A DNA stretch of 64,000 nt from Synanceia verrucosa (lineage: Eukaryota; Chordata; Actinopteri; Perciformes; Synanceiidae), in contig CM056558.1 in NCBI GenBank assembly GCA_029721515.1, forward strand, positions 16,089,240 to 16,153,239. Direction: 5' to 3'. Position numbers and translations under genes: made by a program. Below, one piece after another: positions 49,039 through 63,400 of the stretch (positions are counted from its first letter, which is position 1; every line of letters begins with the position of its first letter). Below the pieces are notes generated by a model that saw only the letters and a program-made list of their open reading frames with translations, was not told the DNA's origin and ran no database searches.

Positions 49039-52000
49039 TCATCTTGCAAATCGTCTTCCATGTACACCCCGGGAAGGAAATCCCTGAGCTGTTGGCATAT
49101 AAAATATTTTTGTTTAAAATTGCATCCAGTATGTGGTAGTAGTGGTATGAAATGTAATAACAAATAATGGTGTTTCCTCTGTTATTTTCATCAACATTAA
49201 ACTGATCAATAATATACCAACATGTATTGAATGCTATTAAATTGAAACAAATACTTTGCCAGGATTTATGAAGTTGTTAATAGTTATAGTGTGGAAAAAT
49301 ATTGAATTGTGAGTAAAAATAAAGTGCTGAAATTAAAAAGACAGGATTGGTTGCGTCTTTCAAATACATTTTGTTATTTGCTGTTTCAATTCTTTTTAAT
49401 TGGTTTATGCTCATACTTTCATTAGAAAAGAAATGCCACACTAGGCTGGGTTTTGCCAGTTAGATTATATTTAAAATGGAGAGAACCCACCTTTAATGTG
49501 CAGAGTATGAAACAAAACTTTAGATCTCATCAACGGAAAGATGGGTGATTCTTAAGAATGGCTAGAAGCACACATGGCACAACTCTCAAAGGTAAACCAA
49601 CAGGTCAAGTTTGACACCACTAGATTTATGCTGCTGATTTTTAAAGTATTTGTCTCTGCATATTAGACATTTCTTAGACAGTAGATAGATGACAAAATGG
49701 GAATGAACTTCTTGAAACCTGCGGCTACCGGGTGCCTCAAATCCTGCTGCAAAGTAGGGAGAGCATCTCGTTTGAACAAACAGGACCTCTCTCTGATCCA
49801 GCTCTGATGCAAGGCCACTGTCTAGAATGGTTTCAAACTTATGAGCAATATTAGATCTATCACCAGACAAAATGTGTGCGTACGTGCTATCATGTGTTAC
49901 CTCCTCTCTTTAAGCGGCCGCCACGGTGTTCTGGCCAGCGCTGCAGCTGTCTGCTGGGTGCAGGTCTAGAGGGTTTGGGTGGAGCACTGCTTGTATCTAG
50001 AAACAACAACACCACAACAATCAGAACTGAACACCAATTTAGATACATAAGGACATAAATTGTCATGTCAATTATGTGGTTACACTGTACCTGCTGAGCT
50101 GGAGGAAGGCTCCTGGCTGGTGGAGGGGAGGCAGGCCTTGTCAGATTGCTGGCCTGGCTCTTCTGTATCTCCTTGTGACACCACTGGATCTACTGACACT
50201 TCTCCACTGGGCCTGGAATTAAGAGACCAAAACACGCATGGGATCTGATCTAATTATATAGTTAAGCTGTCTTAAAATAACCTACAAAACATGAATCCAA
50301 GAAGGAAGAAAGATGCACTTCTTATAAATATGCTAATTTCTACAGTCAGTAGTTTTAGATGTGATTTAGAGTTTCAGTGAATTAAAGCTATAGTTTGTAA
50401 TCTTGGACAGCTAACAAGATTTAAAAGTGGCACTTGCACTAGCCCCCCCCCTCTCCTCCCCCTCCCATTAGTGCTCTATCCAATGCCACGCCTCCTCTCC
50501 TGATAACGCTGTATTTCTGAAGAGGAGTGTGTTGAATATTTCTGGCAACAGTGAAACGTGATGGAAGGGGCATGAAGGCATCTGGATGGTTCTTTGCATT
50601 GGGAAAGAAAGGCAGGGATTGGTCAGAGTTATAGTTACAGTATATAGAGGTTATAGGCCTGCAGCTGTTACAGAGGTCTGATTCTTTTTGCTCCTTTTTC
50701 TGAATACATAATTTATTGACAGCTCTCAGGATGGAAGGACCATTTCACCATTACAGCAAAAAGTGTTTCTGAACAGGATTAGCAACTATATCTTTAAAAA
50801 AATATATCAGGCTTTGTTGCAGTTGAAGGGCAGGGGGAATCTGAATTCCGACAGTAACCAGAAAAGAAACACATGAAAAGTCTGACAAACAGCAGAAAGG
50901 AGTGAGCCTAACCTATCAGTGTCTGACTCCAGGAAGACGTCGTCTCGGTCCTCCCCTGCACCGGCTGCTCCTGACACAACCAGGCTGGGTGTGGACGTGC
51001 TCACCGTGGGAACCGACTGGGAGGCGTGCTCACTGGTGGTGTCAGACTGAGCCACCTCCGAGAAGATTGTTACTGGAGGAAGAACATAAAAACAAGATAC
51101 ACTCAGTGAGGCTGCTGGAGCATGTCATAAGCACACCCAAACCTATCAATTTCCATTCAGCTTGTTTTCACAAACTGTGTTGAAAAGGGATGGTTGATAG
51201 ATAAAACAGAACAGCGCTCTTCTTATCAAACAGAGACAAACATATACCTGGTGCTGAAATTTGTGAGGGTGTGGTGGGAACACTGCGTCCTCCAGACTCC
51301 TCTTCATGAGTTGCTAGGAACAAGGGGCTTTCATACATCCCAAGACCTGAAGACAGAGATTTTTCTGTTTCGGTGAGCTAGTTCAAGGTGGCTTTATATT
51401 ACAAGACATGTAGTGACTGAGTACCTCCTTGTGATGCAAGCTGTCCCAGGTCAGAGTGCGAGGAGGTGCTGGTCTGTGGCACCTCGTCTGAAGGGCCAAA
51501 CCTGAAGCGAGGCACACCGGCCACTTGAGGAGAACTGATAAAAAAAATAAAAAACAAAAAGCAAATTATTTCAGTGCCCTATGAGAGCAGAGTGATGGCA
51601 CTTTACATAATATCCCAATCGGTCCCTCCTGGAAGTTGCAATGTTGTGATCGCAATGATTAACACAAATTCAACCAACCGCTCGCTAACTGGCTTGCGAT
51701 TATTCAAAATTGTTGCGCTTTCCCTGTAATATTTAGAAAAAAACTGAGATGTCACAGTTTGACATGCGACAACACAACATCTCATTGCTTACTGAGATCC
51801 AGAATGAAGAAAGTGTACATCTCGGATTTGCCCCCCCAAAAAAAATTATGGCAATAGACTGCCAAACAGTTTCCTCATGTGGTTAACTGTTGCATGAATT
51901 CAGATTGATTTCATTTATGCTTGCTGATAGGGGATATGTCCCCCTCAGATTCATAGACTTCGACAAGGATCCATCCCCATACTTTCCCAGCATAAGGCAA

Positions 52001-54385
52001 TTTACATTGCTGGTAAAAGAGAGTATTAATATCACTACTGCAACATTGGGGGCCCAGCATTTGTGTGATTCAACTCATGGTGCCTTCAGTTGTACATGAC
52101 AGAACCCTGTGAAGTTAACCAACTCGAAATGTTGGATTAATCAACGCGACATAGAATTCATGCTATCTGCTACTGACGTAAATAGTAGCTACATGTTTTG
52201 TTGTACGTCTCTGAGGCTGGAAGCACTGGGAGCTCTAAACTTTGAGGTTACGTTGATGTGAGCTCCGAGTGCTGACTACCATGAACACACTATAAGACAA
52301 ACTCTCATTCCCCAGGGTCCTAAAGAGTAATAATTAAGTAATTAAATTTAACAGCAACATTACTTTTTGAAGTCGTCAACAAAGCAATTACTTTTTGAAT
52401 GAAGTAACTGGTAACTGTAACTAGTTACTATTTTTCAGTAAAAGGCACAACACTGAGTATAAAAGTCAAATAATGACAACTTAAAATGTCTTTTAACCAA
52501 ACACCATTTTAAAGCAATAATATCTCATAATGCACTGTAATGAATGTTTCAAATGTTCCCTAGCATTCTGGCTTCCTGGCCTGTGTCTGTGTGTGTGACA
52601 CTCACTGGATGGCCTGGTCAAAACCATCAGAGCGGTGTGGCACCACCAGAGTCGGAGTGCTGGGAACCATCCTATCATCATCATCAAAGAAGTGCTGCTG
52701 CAGAGGGAGAGAAAAGGAAGTCCAAACACACACAATAAACATTTATTCATAAAGACAGTAATGCATGTAAATTCTCTAATTTTAGAGAGGACTTACAGAG
52801 CTGCCCGGCACCCCTGGAGTGAGCTGAGGGACTCTGCCAACTGACTGACGACGAACAGGGATACGCTGTGAAATTACATTTGATAAAACTGATTAGCCAG
52901 AGCTTGAGGTCAAAAAATAAAGACAACAAAAATGAATACCATCAAATAAAAATATCTAAAAACAATAACCCAAAACAATATTGTTTTTTCTCTGTACCAC
53001 TCCTCCATACCTGAACCTGAGCAGGCGGTCCAAGTTCTGATGTCGGGGCGATGTTCAGGCGAGGGGGCAGCTGATGTGCTGGTCTCCGTGGCGACTGGGG
53101 CATCCGTGTACCAGAGCTTGTAATAGGTTGTTCTGTAGAAAAGGCCTCCATACTGCCCTCAACTAAAACCACAGCAGAAAAAAATACTCAGATATACAAA
53201 TGCCCATTTATTATTTTAGATGAATGCACTGCTACAAGAACTGTTTACTAAACTTATAAAACCTTAAACAGCCACTCATAAAAACCCGATAAGTCCATTC
53301 TCACTAATTACTCATTTATAATAGCCTCTAAAATTCATGGGATAATTTGATAAACAGCACAAATCATGTTTCTAGTCAAAAACAAATACTTGAAAACATC
53401 TAAAGTTATTAACTATGAGAGCTCACCAGTCTAGTGTAGTCAAGTGGAAATTACTAAATATGTTAGCTAACACAGGTGCCACTGTTGCCTTCAGACAGAC
53501 AACAACATATTACATCTTACGTAGTCATCACCAAGCGTCTGATAAACTAATTGTATGGCGGGACAGCTTGTGAGTGCATGTGGAGAGTCTTGGGTGGATC
53601 TATGTTATGTGCGTTTGACAGGGTTTCCTGGATCTTACAGCTGGGTGTCTGGGAATCTGCTGGCCTCTGGGTGGAGTCGGACGCCCCCAAACTCTCCTCC
53701 GTCTCTGTGCCCGGGTCAGTTACATCAGGTCCCTGTGAAAGGAAAGAACAATAGGAAATAAAAATGAAAATGGGGGCAAAATGACATTTTCCCCCAAGTT
53801 AAACAGGGGAAAATAAAAGTGAGGAAAAGGAGGAAATATGAATAAGAGTAGTAAAAAACAGAAGTTGGGCAGAATCAGCGGAAACCCACACACTATAGAT
53901 GCCAGGATATACTGGCAGAGCACCTCATACAGATGATGACTCATTTTCTCCCTATATGGAACAAAGATACTCTTCAGAAAAGGCCAAACATTATGAGAAA
54001 AAACACCCATGTACCGTACTTCCATATGTATTCAGTTAAACCATCAAGGACCCATACAGAATCTGACAAAACCTTTAGTATGTCATTCTATCTATTGTAA
54101 CACTTTATTTGGCTGTTTAAATACATTTTGCATGTCCTTTTTTTAAATTATAGTCAGAACTCTTGGTGATTTTTCTCCTGTAAAATGATTTTAGTCTCTT
54201 TGTGCTGCTGCCTCTAAAAAGAAAATCTTGTGGACAAAGCATTCTGGAAGCATCAACTGTAAACAACGAACATCAATATTGCATTTAAATCACTATTCTA
54301 CATTAATTTTCCAATTCAATGAGGAGAAAAAAACAACAATACAACAAGATACAACTTATCATGAAGCTGACGCAGACACAAAAAA

Positions 54386-54427
<42 letters not shown>

Positions 54428-57400
54428 ACAAACACGATATGAAGAAACAACATTAATATTATTGGCCGGACGAGGGCTTCATGCATCAACTCGTCAGATT
54501 TGGCGAAATAAAATTTGTTCAAAAAGATAAATACACATTCTAGGATTCTGTTGTTTCGTTAAAAGAAAGCCTGAATTCATTATTCATGTTAATAACAAGT
54601 AAACAAAATGTGAAAAAAAAAAGCTGCAAACAAACCCTGAAATGTCTCCTGTGTATTATTTTTGCAATGTCCAAACCCCCCACCCACACCCAACAGTGGT
54701 TTAGATTACAAGACCACAGAAAGTTAACTGTCCCTTTGCAGACACTGACTCACTGCACTGAACATGAGCAACCAAGACAAGAGTAAAGGTAAACAGCTTA
54801 AGTCAATAGACTAGCTGTGCAAATGCAAACAGAAAGTTATGACACAGGGGCAAAATGTGAGTGACAGCGTGGAAAACCTGAGTGTGTGAGCTGGAAAAGG
54901 TACGTAAATCTGACTGACAGTGTGGGAACGGTTAACGCGTTGTGCTGGATGTGTGCGTAGGTGTAGATGCGAGAAAGGCCAAAGTTGTAGCGGAGTACAT
55001 TATGTGTCATGGTAATCTAACCTCTGGGTCGTCTCCTTCATAAGCCTCGTTGCCGTCTCCACTACCCTCGTTACTGTCCTCTCCTTCCTCCCCCATCTCT
55101 CCGTCATCTTCCTCCTCATCCTCTTCATCTTCCTCCTCATCCTCTTCCTCATCCTCTTCTTCCGCCTCGTCATAGTCCTACATTGAGTGGAGATCAATTA
55201 ATGACAGGAAGCATTTATAAAAGACAAATTAAGCAACTGTTGTCTCATGCCACTTTACATATTGCTTTTTCAAAATGTACCTGCTCCTCTTCCTCTTCAT
55301 CCTCCTCCTCTTGGTCTTCCTCACTCTCTGTGTCTGTTACAATGACAATTACTTCATGCTGCAGCTGGTCGGGGGTGTCACTTTGGCTCAGGGTAACCTC
55401 TTGGTCCATCATAACAGACTGGGAGGCAGCACCATCATCTCCTTCTTCCAATGCTGAAAACTCCTCTGTCTGTAAGACCAAACATTGGACGCTATGATTA
55501 AGCATTCTAATCATTACACACTAAAACGAATATGTTCCATGAAAAGGCAGATACATTGTTACCTACAAGTAATTATCACAGTAATCCTACATATTACACT
55601 GAAATTACCAGCAGATAGGATAGAGATCGAGATAGGATTTCACAGTAAGTCCACCTGTAAGCTTTCTTGATGGTAAAAACATGCAACAGGCTTTAACTTT
55701 TCCAGGATAAAAGAGTATTATTTTCTTTCGTGCAATGGCAGGAGATGCCAAGCACTTACAGAATATTGCTCTCTGAAAAGCAAAAGATAATAAGGCTTAA
55801 ACTCTGTTTTGCAATCTAAAGACTACCTTTAGTTGATGAGGTTCACAACAAAAGTGAAAAATTCAAAAAGTGTTACTACTGCCACGAGGTACTGTATTCA
55901 GCAATTTCTAAATATATACTTAAGGTGATGGCCTACCTGGCTTGGCTCGGCACCATCTTGACTATCTGTTGGCACAACTCCCTCAGCCTCAGCACTGTCC
56001 TCTACCAGCACCTCCTCCTGAAGAGAACACACAACACATCCAGACAGTTTGTGGTCAGTATTCAGATCATTACAAACAATGAAATCACCTATTAAGACTT
56101 CCATGCAACCCCCCTCCTCACCTCTGGACCAACTCTTTGGATGATGCGCAGCTTCTTGGGTAAAGGAGCCCTGGAGGTATCGTCCTGGGTGGATTCTGTG
56201 TCAGTCACCATGGTGGCACTCTCCTCCTCATCACGAGACCTCTTTGTTATGGAGGTTCCTGGTGTTGCTGAAACTAGAGATGAAGCACATATATTGTTTA
56301 GAATTTCAATGTGGCTCAAACTGACTGAACCAGAAATGCCACTGTTTAAATCAACAACTACAACTATGCAAAATGGACATGACTGTAAGCTGTATGACAC
56401 AAAGCCAAAAATGCTGATGAAATATATAAGATCATTATTATATCCATTTACATCTGATATCTCTTTAAAATAGCTCATGTTCTAATATCACACCAAAACA
56501 ACACTATTAGAAATAGGAATTGCTATTCTCTATAAACCTACAATCATCTCAAGTGTAGATTCTTACCAGTCCCGAATACAGAGGAGGTGGAGGACGTTGA
56601 TGGCCACTCCACCTGCGAGCTAGGTGTCGCCTCAATGACCACGGGCGGTGGCTCCTGATTGGCTGGCTCAGCATGGGTCATGCTCTGTTGCTGAGTTGGT
56701 TGTACAAACGCTGTGGCCTGTGTCTGGGTCTGCTGCACAGTCAGCATGGGGCTTGCTAAAGTGGTCTGAACGTTGGGGCTGGCTGAGCGCACCGAGCCAC
56801 TCGCGCTGCCGTACACAGTCACATGCTCCAGTGATGGGCCTTCAGTAGGTTGCATGGCTGTCGAGGAGTTTAAGTTAGTGGAACACATTGATTAAATCCA
56901 GGACATGCACTCTGGAAGGGCATACCTTTGATACTTTAAGGGGCAAAACTTTGCTGTCTGATATCTTTCATTGGAAGAATATATCTGAAGTTAGACTTAC
57001 CTTCCTGAGTCTCGACCTGTGTGGTGGGCATGACAGTAGCCGTAGGTGTTGGTGTGGGTACAGTGGCTGGAGTAATCATGGGCCTGATGCTTGCTCTTGG
57101 AGTGGGTTTGTTCCCTGGGTTGACGGGCTGCTTGCTGGCTGTAGCCACAGGTGTTGGCTTAATGTTGGCAGTTGGAGGCTCAGATGTGCTGGCACTGACA
57201 GAAACAAAGACAGGAGGACATGAATATGACTGCTAATGTGCAATTATCAGGTGGGAAAAAAAACTTCCCAGAACTGAAAGCAAATATATGATGTGTTTAC
57301 ATCTATATATTCATGTCCAACTGCAGTGGGACCTTTTCGTGGCTGTGAATCATACCTGCCCCTGTCTGCAGCTGGGGTTGTCTTCAGACTGATCTGCCTC

Positions 57401-60400
57401 TGTTCTGTGCTCCTCTGCTGCTCCTGGGTCTGAATATCAGGACACATAAAAGTCATAATGATGAGTCATGATAATATTTTAGCGTTGCCAAACTTGCAAC
57501 AATGTCACCATATATCCATAGATTGTGGACATCCTGTTTTTAGCATTTGCATGACTTTACAGGTATCCAATGTTTCTTTATTAATAGTTTATTATATAAA
57601 TTTTGCATTGTGTATAGCTCAGCACTATCTACTCTGCTGTCTTACACAATGCAAATGACCAATATCAATGTCTTAAACGTCTGCTAATGACACAAAAATT
57701 GAAATGTGTGGCATGTGAAAACCTTAAAGCAGACACTCACCTTGCTGGGACCTGCCTCTGGTGGCTCGTCTCTCTGCTCTTGTCTCTCCTGTTGGCCTCG
57801 CAGGTCTCTCAGTTCTCTTTCCTGTCTACTCAAGCGGCCCTCGTATTGAGACTTCAGAGCGCTCACTCGCACCTCCAGCTCCTCACGCTGTTGCTTCAGC
57901 TCCTCATTTTCCTTCTGCAGCTGGTCTTTGGTGCCTGAACAAAAAATATTTAGTTCTGAGATCCAAATAAAACAAACCAGCAATACTAAAAAGAAGCAAA
58001 AACATGAGGAATATATAAACTAAGGAATGTATCACAGGTCCAGTGGTTGTAATGTAAGGAACATCCTCTCACTGTTGAGCTGGCTGATCTTTTGCTTGGC
58101 ATAAACGATGGCCTTCCTGGTCTTGTCCTCCTTATCAGTCATCTGCTGTCTCAGCGTGTCCTCCTGAGAAACTTTATCCTGCAGCTCCTGCCTCAGCCTG
58201 GTCAGCTCCGTCTGCAGCCTGGAGGACTGTTCCTGAGCATTTCGCACTTCAGTCTCACGCTCTGTAACCACCTGTCGAAGGCCAGGAAGATGACACTAAT
58301 GGATGCATGGATGCAGAAAGGACATTTCAATTCACATCTGGGCGAGCATTGTACTACATCGTTCAAGAGCATCTGTACAGTGGTGAAAACCGTTAACTAT
58401 ATGATGTTGCAAACTGATCAATGTACAACTTTATAATAGAAGGTGAGAATGCTAATCTAATCATAAAGTGAACAGTTCAGTCAAGTCTTTGCTGAAATTT
58501 GTGTGAATTGTGATTCAACCTTATTGATGTTCTCCAGCTGTCCTTCCAGCTCTCTGCTCTTAGCTTCGGCCTGGTTCAGAGAATCTCTGAGGTTCTGCAT
58601 CTCCTGAGCCGAGGCTTGACGAGCTTCCTCTTCTTGGGATGGGCCTGCTGCGGCCTCGGCTACCAACTAGAAGACACAAAGGATTAATTATGCTTACTAC
58701 AGTACAACAGGAGTGGCTTGGGTTAACTGTTCAAAATTATGGATCAATGCATCACAAGACAGCTAAATTTATATAAATATGTAACAGTTCAAATCGGCTG
58801 AGATTAAAACCAAATGTCGATGTACTTTTTAATCAGCGGAGGGTGTAATTTACTTTTGAATTCACTTGATCTACGTCATTCGTCCCTACGTGTTCAACTT
58901 TGTACGTCACTGAGAGGGATTCAGGCGGAATGAGAAATGGAAAAATCCAGTTAATTTTTTTGTTAAGATGAAATATAATTTCAGTTGCATGTTTAAGAGC
59001 ACATGCATTGTATTGCAGTTTACCACATGTCAGAGAAATAATAAGCTATTCTCTTTACATACATATTTTGTAGTATTTAGATATATAAATGTTTTTCTTT
59101 TATATATGCATTAATTGCATAGTTGGTGTTCTGAAGTTACACCCTACCACAAAAATGTGTTTCTTGTCTGAGAAACAATTAATCTTAATAAGTAATCTTT
59201 TTCAGTCATAATTTGCCTGCAAACTCATTCTGTTTGTGACAATCGTGAGAAAGTTGTATTGTTTACCCCGTATCGGAAATTGTATTAAATCGTGAGTTGA
59301 TAGTATTGTCACATCTCTATTCAAAATGGATTGAAACAAACATTACAGCTATGCAATTTTTCTTTAAAGCTTTGAAATCTTGATGAAGTCAGTGGGGTTA
59401 ACAGCCACTCACAAGCTCTCACCTTGTCATGTTCCATCTTCAGTTCATCATACTGAGTCTTGTAGCGGCGTCCAATCTTCTTGACCTGGGTGATAGTTCG
59501 CACTTTCTCCTGGAGTTCCTGGCTCTTGGTCTCCACTTCCTTCTTCAGCACATTCCTCTCATCAGTTAACTTACTCATACTGTCACGCATAGTCTGCATC
59601 TGGCTTTGCAGAGATATTGTTGCATTATTGGCCCTGGAGAAATGAAGAAAATGTTAAAATGAATGCTCAAGTGGCAGAAAAAATTGTAGTGCCAACAAGG
59701 CAGAAAATTTAAACACACTGTCCTGAGCAATACAATCTAAAGCATTAAATCATTACATCCCTCACCTGGCAACCTCTGATTTAAGTCTGGTGCTCTCTTC
59801 AGAAAGCTGCACAATACGTTTCAGGTGTGTCTCCCTCTCAGAGTGCAGTCGCTTGTACTCTTCTGGATCTGAATCTTTTTGCTGGCTCACCAAATGCTGA
59901 AAGAATACAAGGAAAAAGTTGTGCGTTAGTTGTATGAAATGATAAAACATTAGAAATAAAATTTTTAGTTCTGCTCTTTCTTACAAGCATAATTTTTTTC
60001 ACTGACCTGGGTCCGTGCTTTCCAGCGCTTGATTTCCTCTTCCAATATCTTCTTCTCTGCCTGCAGCATGCCGCTCTTCTCACTCAGCTCAGCGTTGGCC
60101 TGCTGCAGTGGCATAATGTCTGACCCCAGCTTCTGTACCTGAAACACACAGAAGACAAGTTGCAACTGTCTGGATTTGGAGATTCACACAGGAATGTTTT
60201 TCACAAATGTAATATCTTGTAATACCAGGATAATGGAGCGAAGTGGTTAAAGTGTACAAAAACCATGAGTGTATTCTTTCAATTAATTTGGCAACATATC
60301 AAATTCAATACACTAAATTTCCCTATAAAAACAGATACTAGATAGATGCAGCAGATACCTTAGCTTGGGTTTGCTGCAGTTCTTGCTCCATCTTGTCCTT

Positions 60401-63400
60401 CTCCTCTCTCAACATCTTGTTGGTCTCCATCAGGATGCTCATTGTTTCAGTCTTCTTCATCAGCTCATCGTGCTGAGCCATGGTCTTTGCTGTCACCTGA
60501 GTAGAATTAGCATTTGGGTTATATTGAGCGGCAAAGAACATCCATAGAGATGGTTTTTAATGGACAGGAGTTATAAAAACATACCTGCATCCTCTCCTTT
60601 GCAGCACTCAAGCTGTCCTGTGCCTCCTTCAGCTCTCGTTCCAAGTGCTCCACCCTCAGACGGTAGCGTAAACTCTCCCCTTGGGCAACTTCAAAACGAG
60701 ACTCTGAAATCTCCTTCTCTCGGCGCACAAACCTTTGATGGAGAACAAATAAGAATATCAAAAATAGTAGTAGAACGTAGAAGTAAAGGAACAAGACCAT
60801 GGGTAGGCAGTATAATTGGTCAAAACAGCACACTCGTGGAGAATGTGACATCAGCTTTAGTTACTTTTTCTTTGAAGTTTTTCCACATATAGTACATAGT
60901 ATTTACAAGGCTATATGTGAAGGATTTTAAGATTTGGCGTTAAGAAGCATTACCTGAGAATCTCAAGGACTTGGTCTTGAGATTTGCCTTCCTCAGTCAG
61001 GGAGATGTTCATGGGGCTTTCACTGGTGGCATGTTGCAACTTCTCGGCCATCCTGCTGCTCATCGTCTGGATTTGCTCGTGCAGGAGAGTGTTCTGCCTC
61101 TGCAACTCCTCATAACGGGTCTCCATCTTCGACATCTCTTCCTATAAAGTGAGCAAAGAAATTAAGAGAGAGAGAGAGAGACATGTTCAAGACATGTTCC
61201 TATGACAATGTTAACTCTGTTACCATATCATATCATCTCTAGTTATCACCTAAACATTTCTCAAACCACCTTAAGGATCTTTTCCTGCTCTCCCCAGGAG
61301 ACCCTGGCCTCCAGTAACTCAGCGCTGACCCTCTGTGCTCTCTCATCCAGCTGGTGTCTGAGCTCGATGGCCTGCAGGGCCTGAGCCTTAGCAGCTTGCA
61401 GAGCCTCCACATCTGCTGCATGCAGCATCATCTCCCGCTCATACTTGTCTTGAGCTTCAGCTGCAAGCTTAGCCTTGGAAATGGAGAAGAAGATGTGACA
61501 TGAATAAAAGGTCAAAGATCTTTTCACTGAATGGTCCATCATTACGTCTGGTTGGCAGTTTTTCTAGATATATATGAGATAAAAAATATAGTTTTTAATT
61601 TTCTTATGTTTAAACTTGCTTTATGATCATTCAGAGTATAACAAGACATCGTCTCTGCTATTGAATACCCTATTATATACACTACATAATGAGTAGTACT
61701 GGACACGGACAACATGAGGAAAAGCAGTGGCTTTTCCACGTTTAAAATGTACTTGAGAAAAAGAACCAAATTGTGATCAGTCAACTTTCTCTGAATCTTA
61801 AAATGGCTGCTTACCTGCTCCTGGCTGTCTTGCAGAGCTTGCTGCTGCTGGGCTTCAGCTAATGCCACTTTCTGTAGTACTGCCTGGTGATCTGCCTGGG
61901 CACTGCTGAGACGTCTCTGCAGACCACTTATCTAAAAGACATAACCAAAAGGAAACACTTTCCTTACCTACAGAACATTGAATAAAACTGAACAACAAAC
62001 AATGCTCAGACAATCAATTGTGGGGAGGAAAAAATTGTGCTCCTTCAAATCCACAAAATTGTGACTGAACGTATGTACAATGTGGTGATGTAATATACCT
62101 GTTCCTCCAGTGAGGCCAGGGCTCTTCTCTTCTGCTCCTCTGAATTGTGTATCTCTTTCTCTGCTTCCAGAAGCTTCTCCTCCAGCCTGCGGTGCTGCTT
62201 CTCAGCCTCTTTCATACGAGCCTCAATGGATGAGCGTGCCTGCTCCGTTACCTGGTCATTAGGCATTTGCAGAAAAAAAAAACATAGAAAAACTCATGTC
62301 AAAACCATTTCCAATGGTTGTTTGGTGTGTTTTAACTAAGAAATATCAATGTTTGGGATATCTGGATTCTAGCCAACACAAAATGTGATTATGATCTTTA
62401 TGATGAAGAAAACCAGTCAAGCAGGGCTGTTTTTAAACAAAAACCTGTTTGCTCCATTGGCGTTCACACAATTTCAAACTCAGCATGGTCAAATAGTAGA
62501 CAGGCACACAGGAAAATGAAACAGTTAATGTTGCTGCACAACACAGATTTTACAAATGTTACATTTTTTGACAGTGCAGACCACATTTTTTCCAGACCAT
62601 TAAATTTAGGTGCCTTTCACATAATTGCTCACACAAGTATATCACTGGATATTTTTTTAATCTTTGACATTTGTGTGGTTGTGGTCATGGGATATGTGAG
62701 GGGCAGATCACAGACGCAGGTCTTGTTTTTCACCTGTTTCTCTTTGTCCAGGGACTCCTCCAGGCTCTGAGCCATGGCTCTGTACTGCTCCATGCTGGAC
62801 GTGGCTGCTCTGAGGCTCTCTGCCAGCTCCTCAGCCCGGGCTTCAGCTAGCCGCAGACGGCCCTGTAGGTCCTCTCTATCTTGATCTGAAACCGGCAGTC
62901 CTGAGAGAGGGAAGAATCAGTTGCACAAGTGAGAGATGAAACTTGTCAACAGGAAGGGAAGATATATTAATCAAATTAGGAGTCTGTGCTTAAAACGCAC
63001 AAACATTTAGTGTGGCTCAGACATTTCATTATGTCTAGGACAGAGGCTTTTTTTTACTGCATCTAACCCCATAAAAACTCCTAGAACAACATGAGCTTGT
63101 TAGACTACAGTATCCTCTCATATTTTTAGTTGTAAAAGTAGGTCAAATGTAAAACTGTTGACAACAAAATAAAAAGAAACCCTCATCAAATTTGCACAAA
63201 TTATTTGTCTTGCTACACATCTCTTTAGATTGTCTGTAGGATTTGCCAGCATCTAGTCGCGTGTTTGCAAACTGAAACCATCTCAGATCCCCGTGGCTCA
63301 CTCCTCCCTTTCCAAGACGGCCTTGATCGAGGTCATCCATAGTGTAATAATACAACTTTTAGAGCAACACAAGTTAGACAGTAGCTGGTAGTGCCACCAT

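Larger units (their letters stand above)
49039..57429 (-). other. tpr: tpr disordered acidic C-terminal tail exons
   Basis: Seventeen exons encode about 726 low-complexity residues. In order: Thr/Pro-rich (TPTPTATVMPTTQ), Gln/Thr-rich, a basic nuclear localisation region, an acidic run, a Pro/Arg segment (PQSPRRPAHQLPPRLNI), RRQSVGRVPQLTPG, FFDDDDRMVPSTPTLVVPHR, a Ser/Thr-rich region with EHASQSVPTVSTST, and an Arg/Gly tail (QRWPEHRGGRLKRGAQGFP) ending GRRFAR. The order is the same as in remembered human TPR, so the tail is complete. Confidence 0.92.

Noticed and set aside
49039..49088. Alternative frame of the last tpr exon, LRDFLPGVYMEDDLQDEA
   Set aside because: It is open, but the preceding exon ends in phase 1, which selects the other frame with the Arg/Gly-rich ending typical of TPR.
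55760..55772. 13-nt microexon in tpr (minus strand) with TTTTCAG before and GTAAGTG after
   Set aside because: Splice signals are good, but the flanking exons (56017-55937 and 55469-55281) already join in phase 0; adding 13 nt would shift the frame and destroy the acidic tail.
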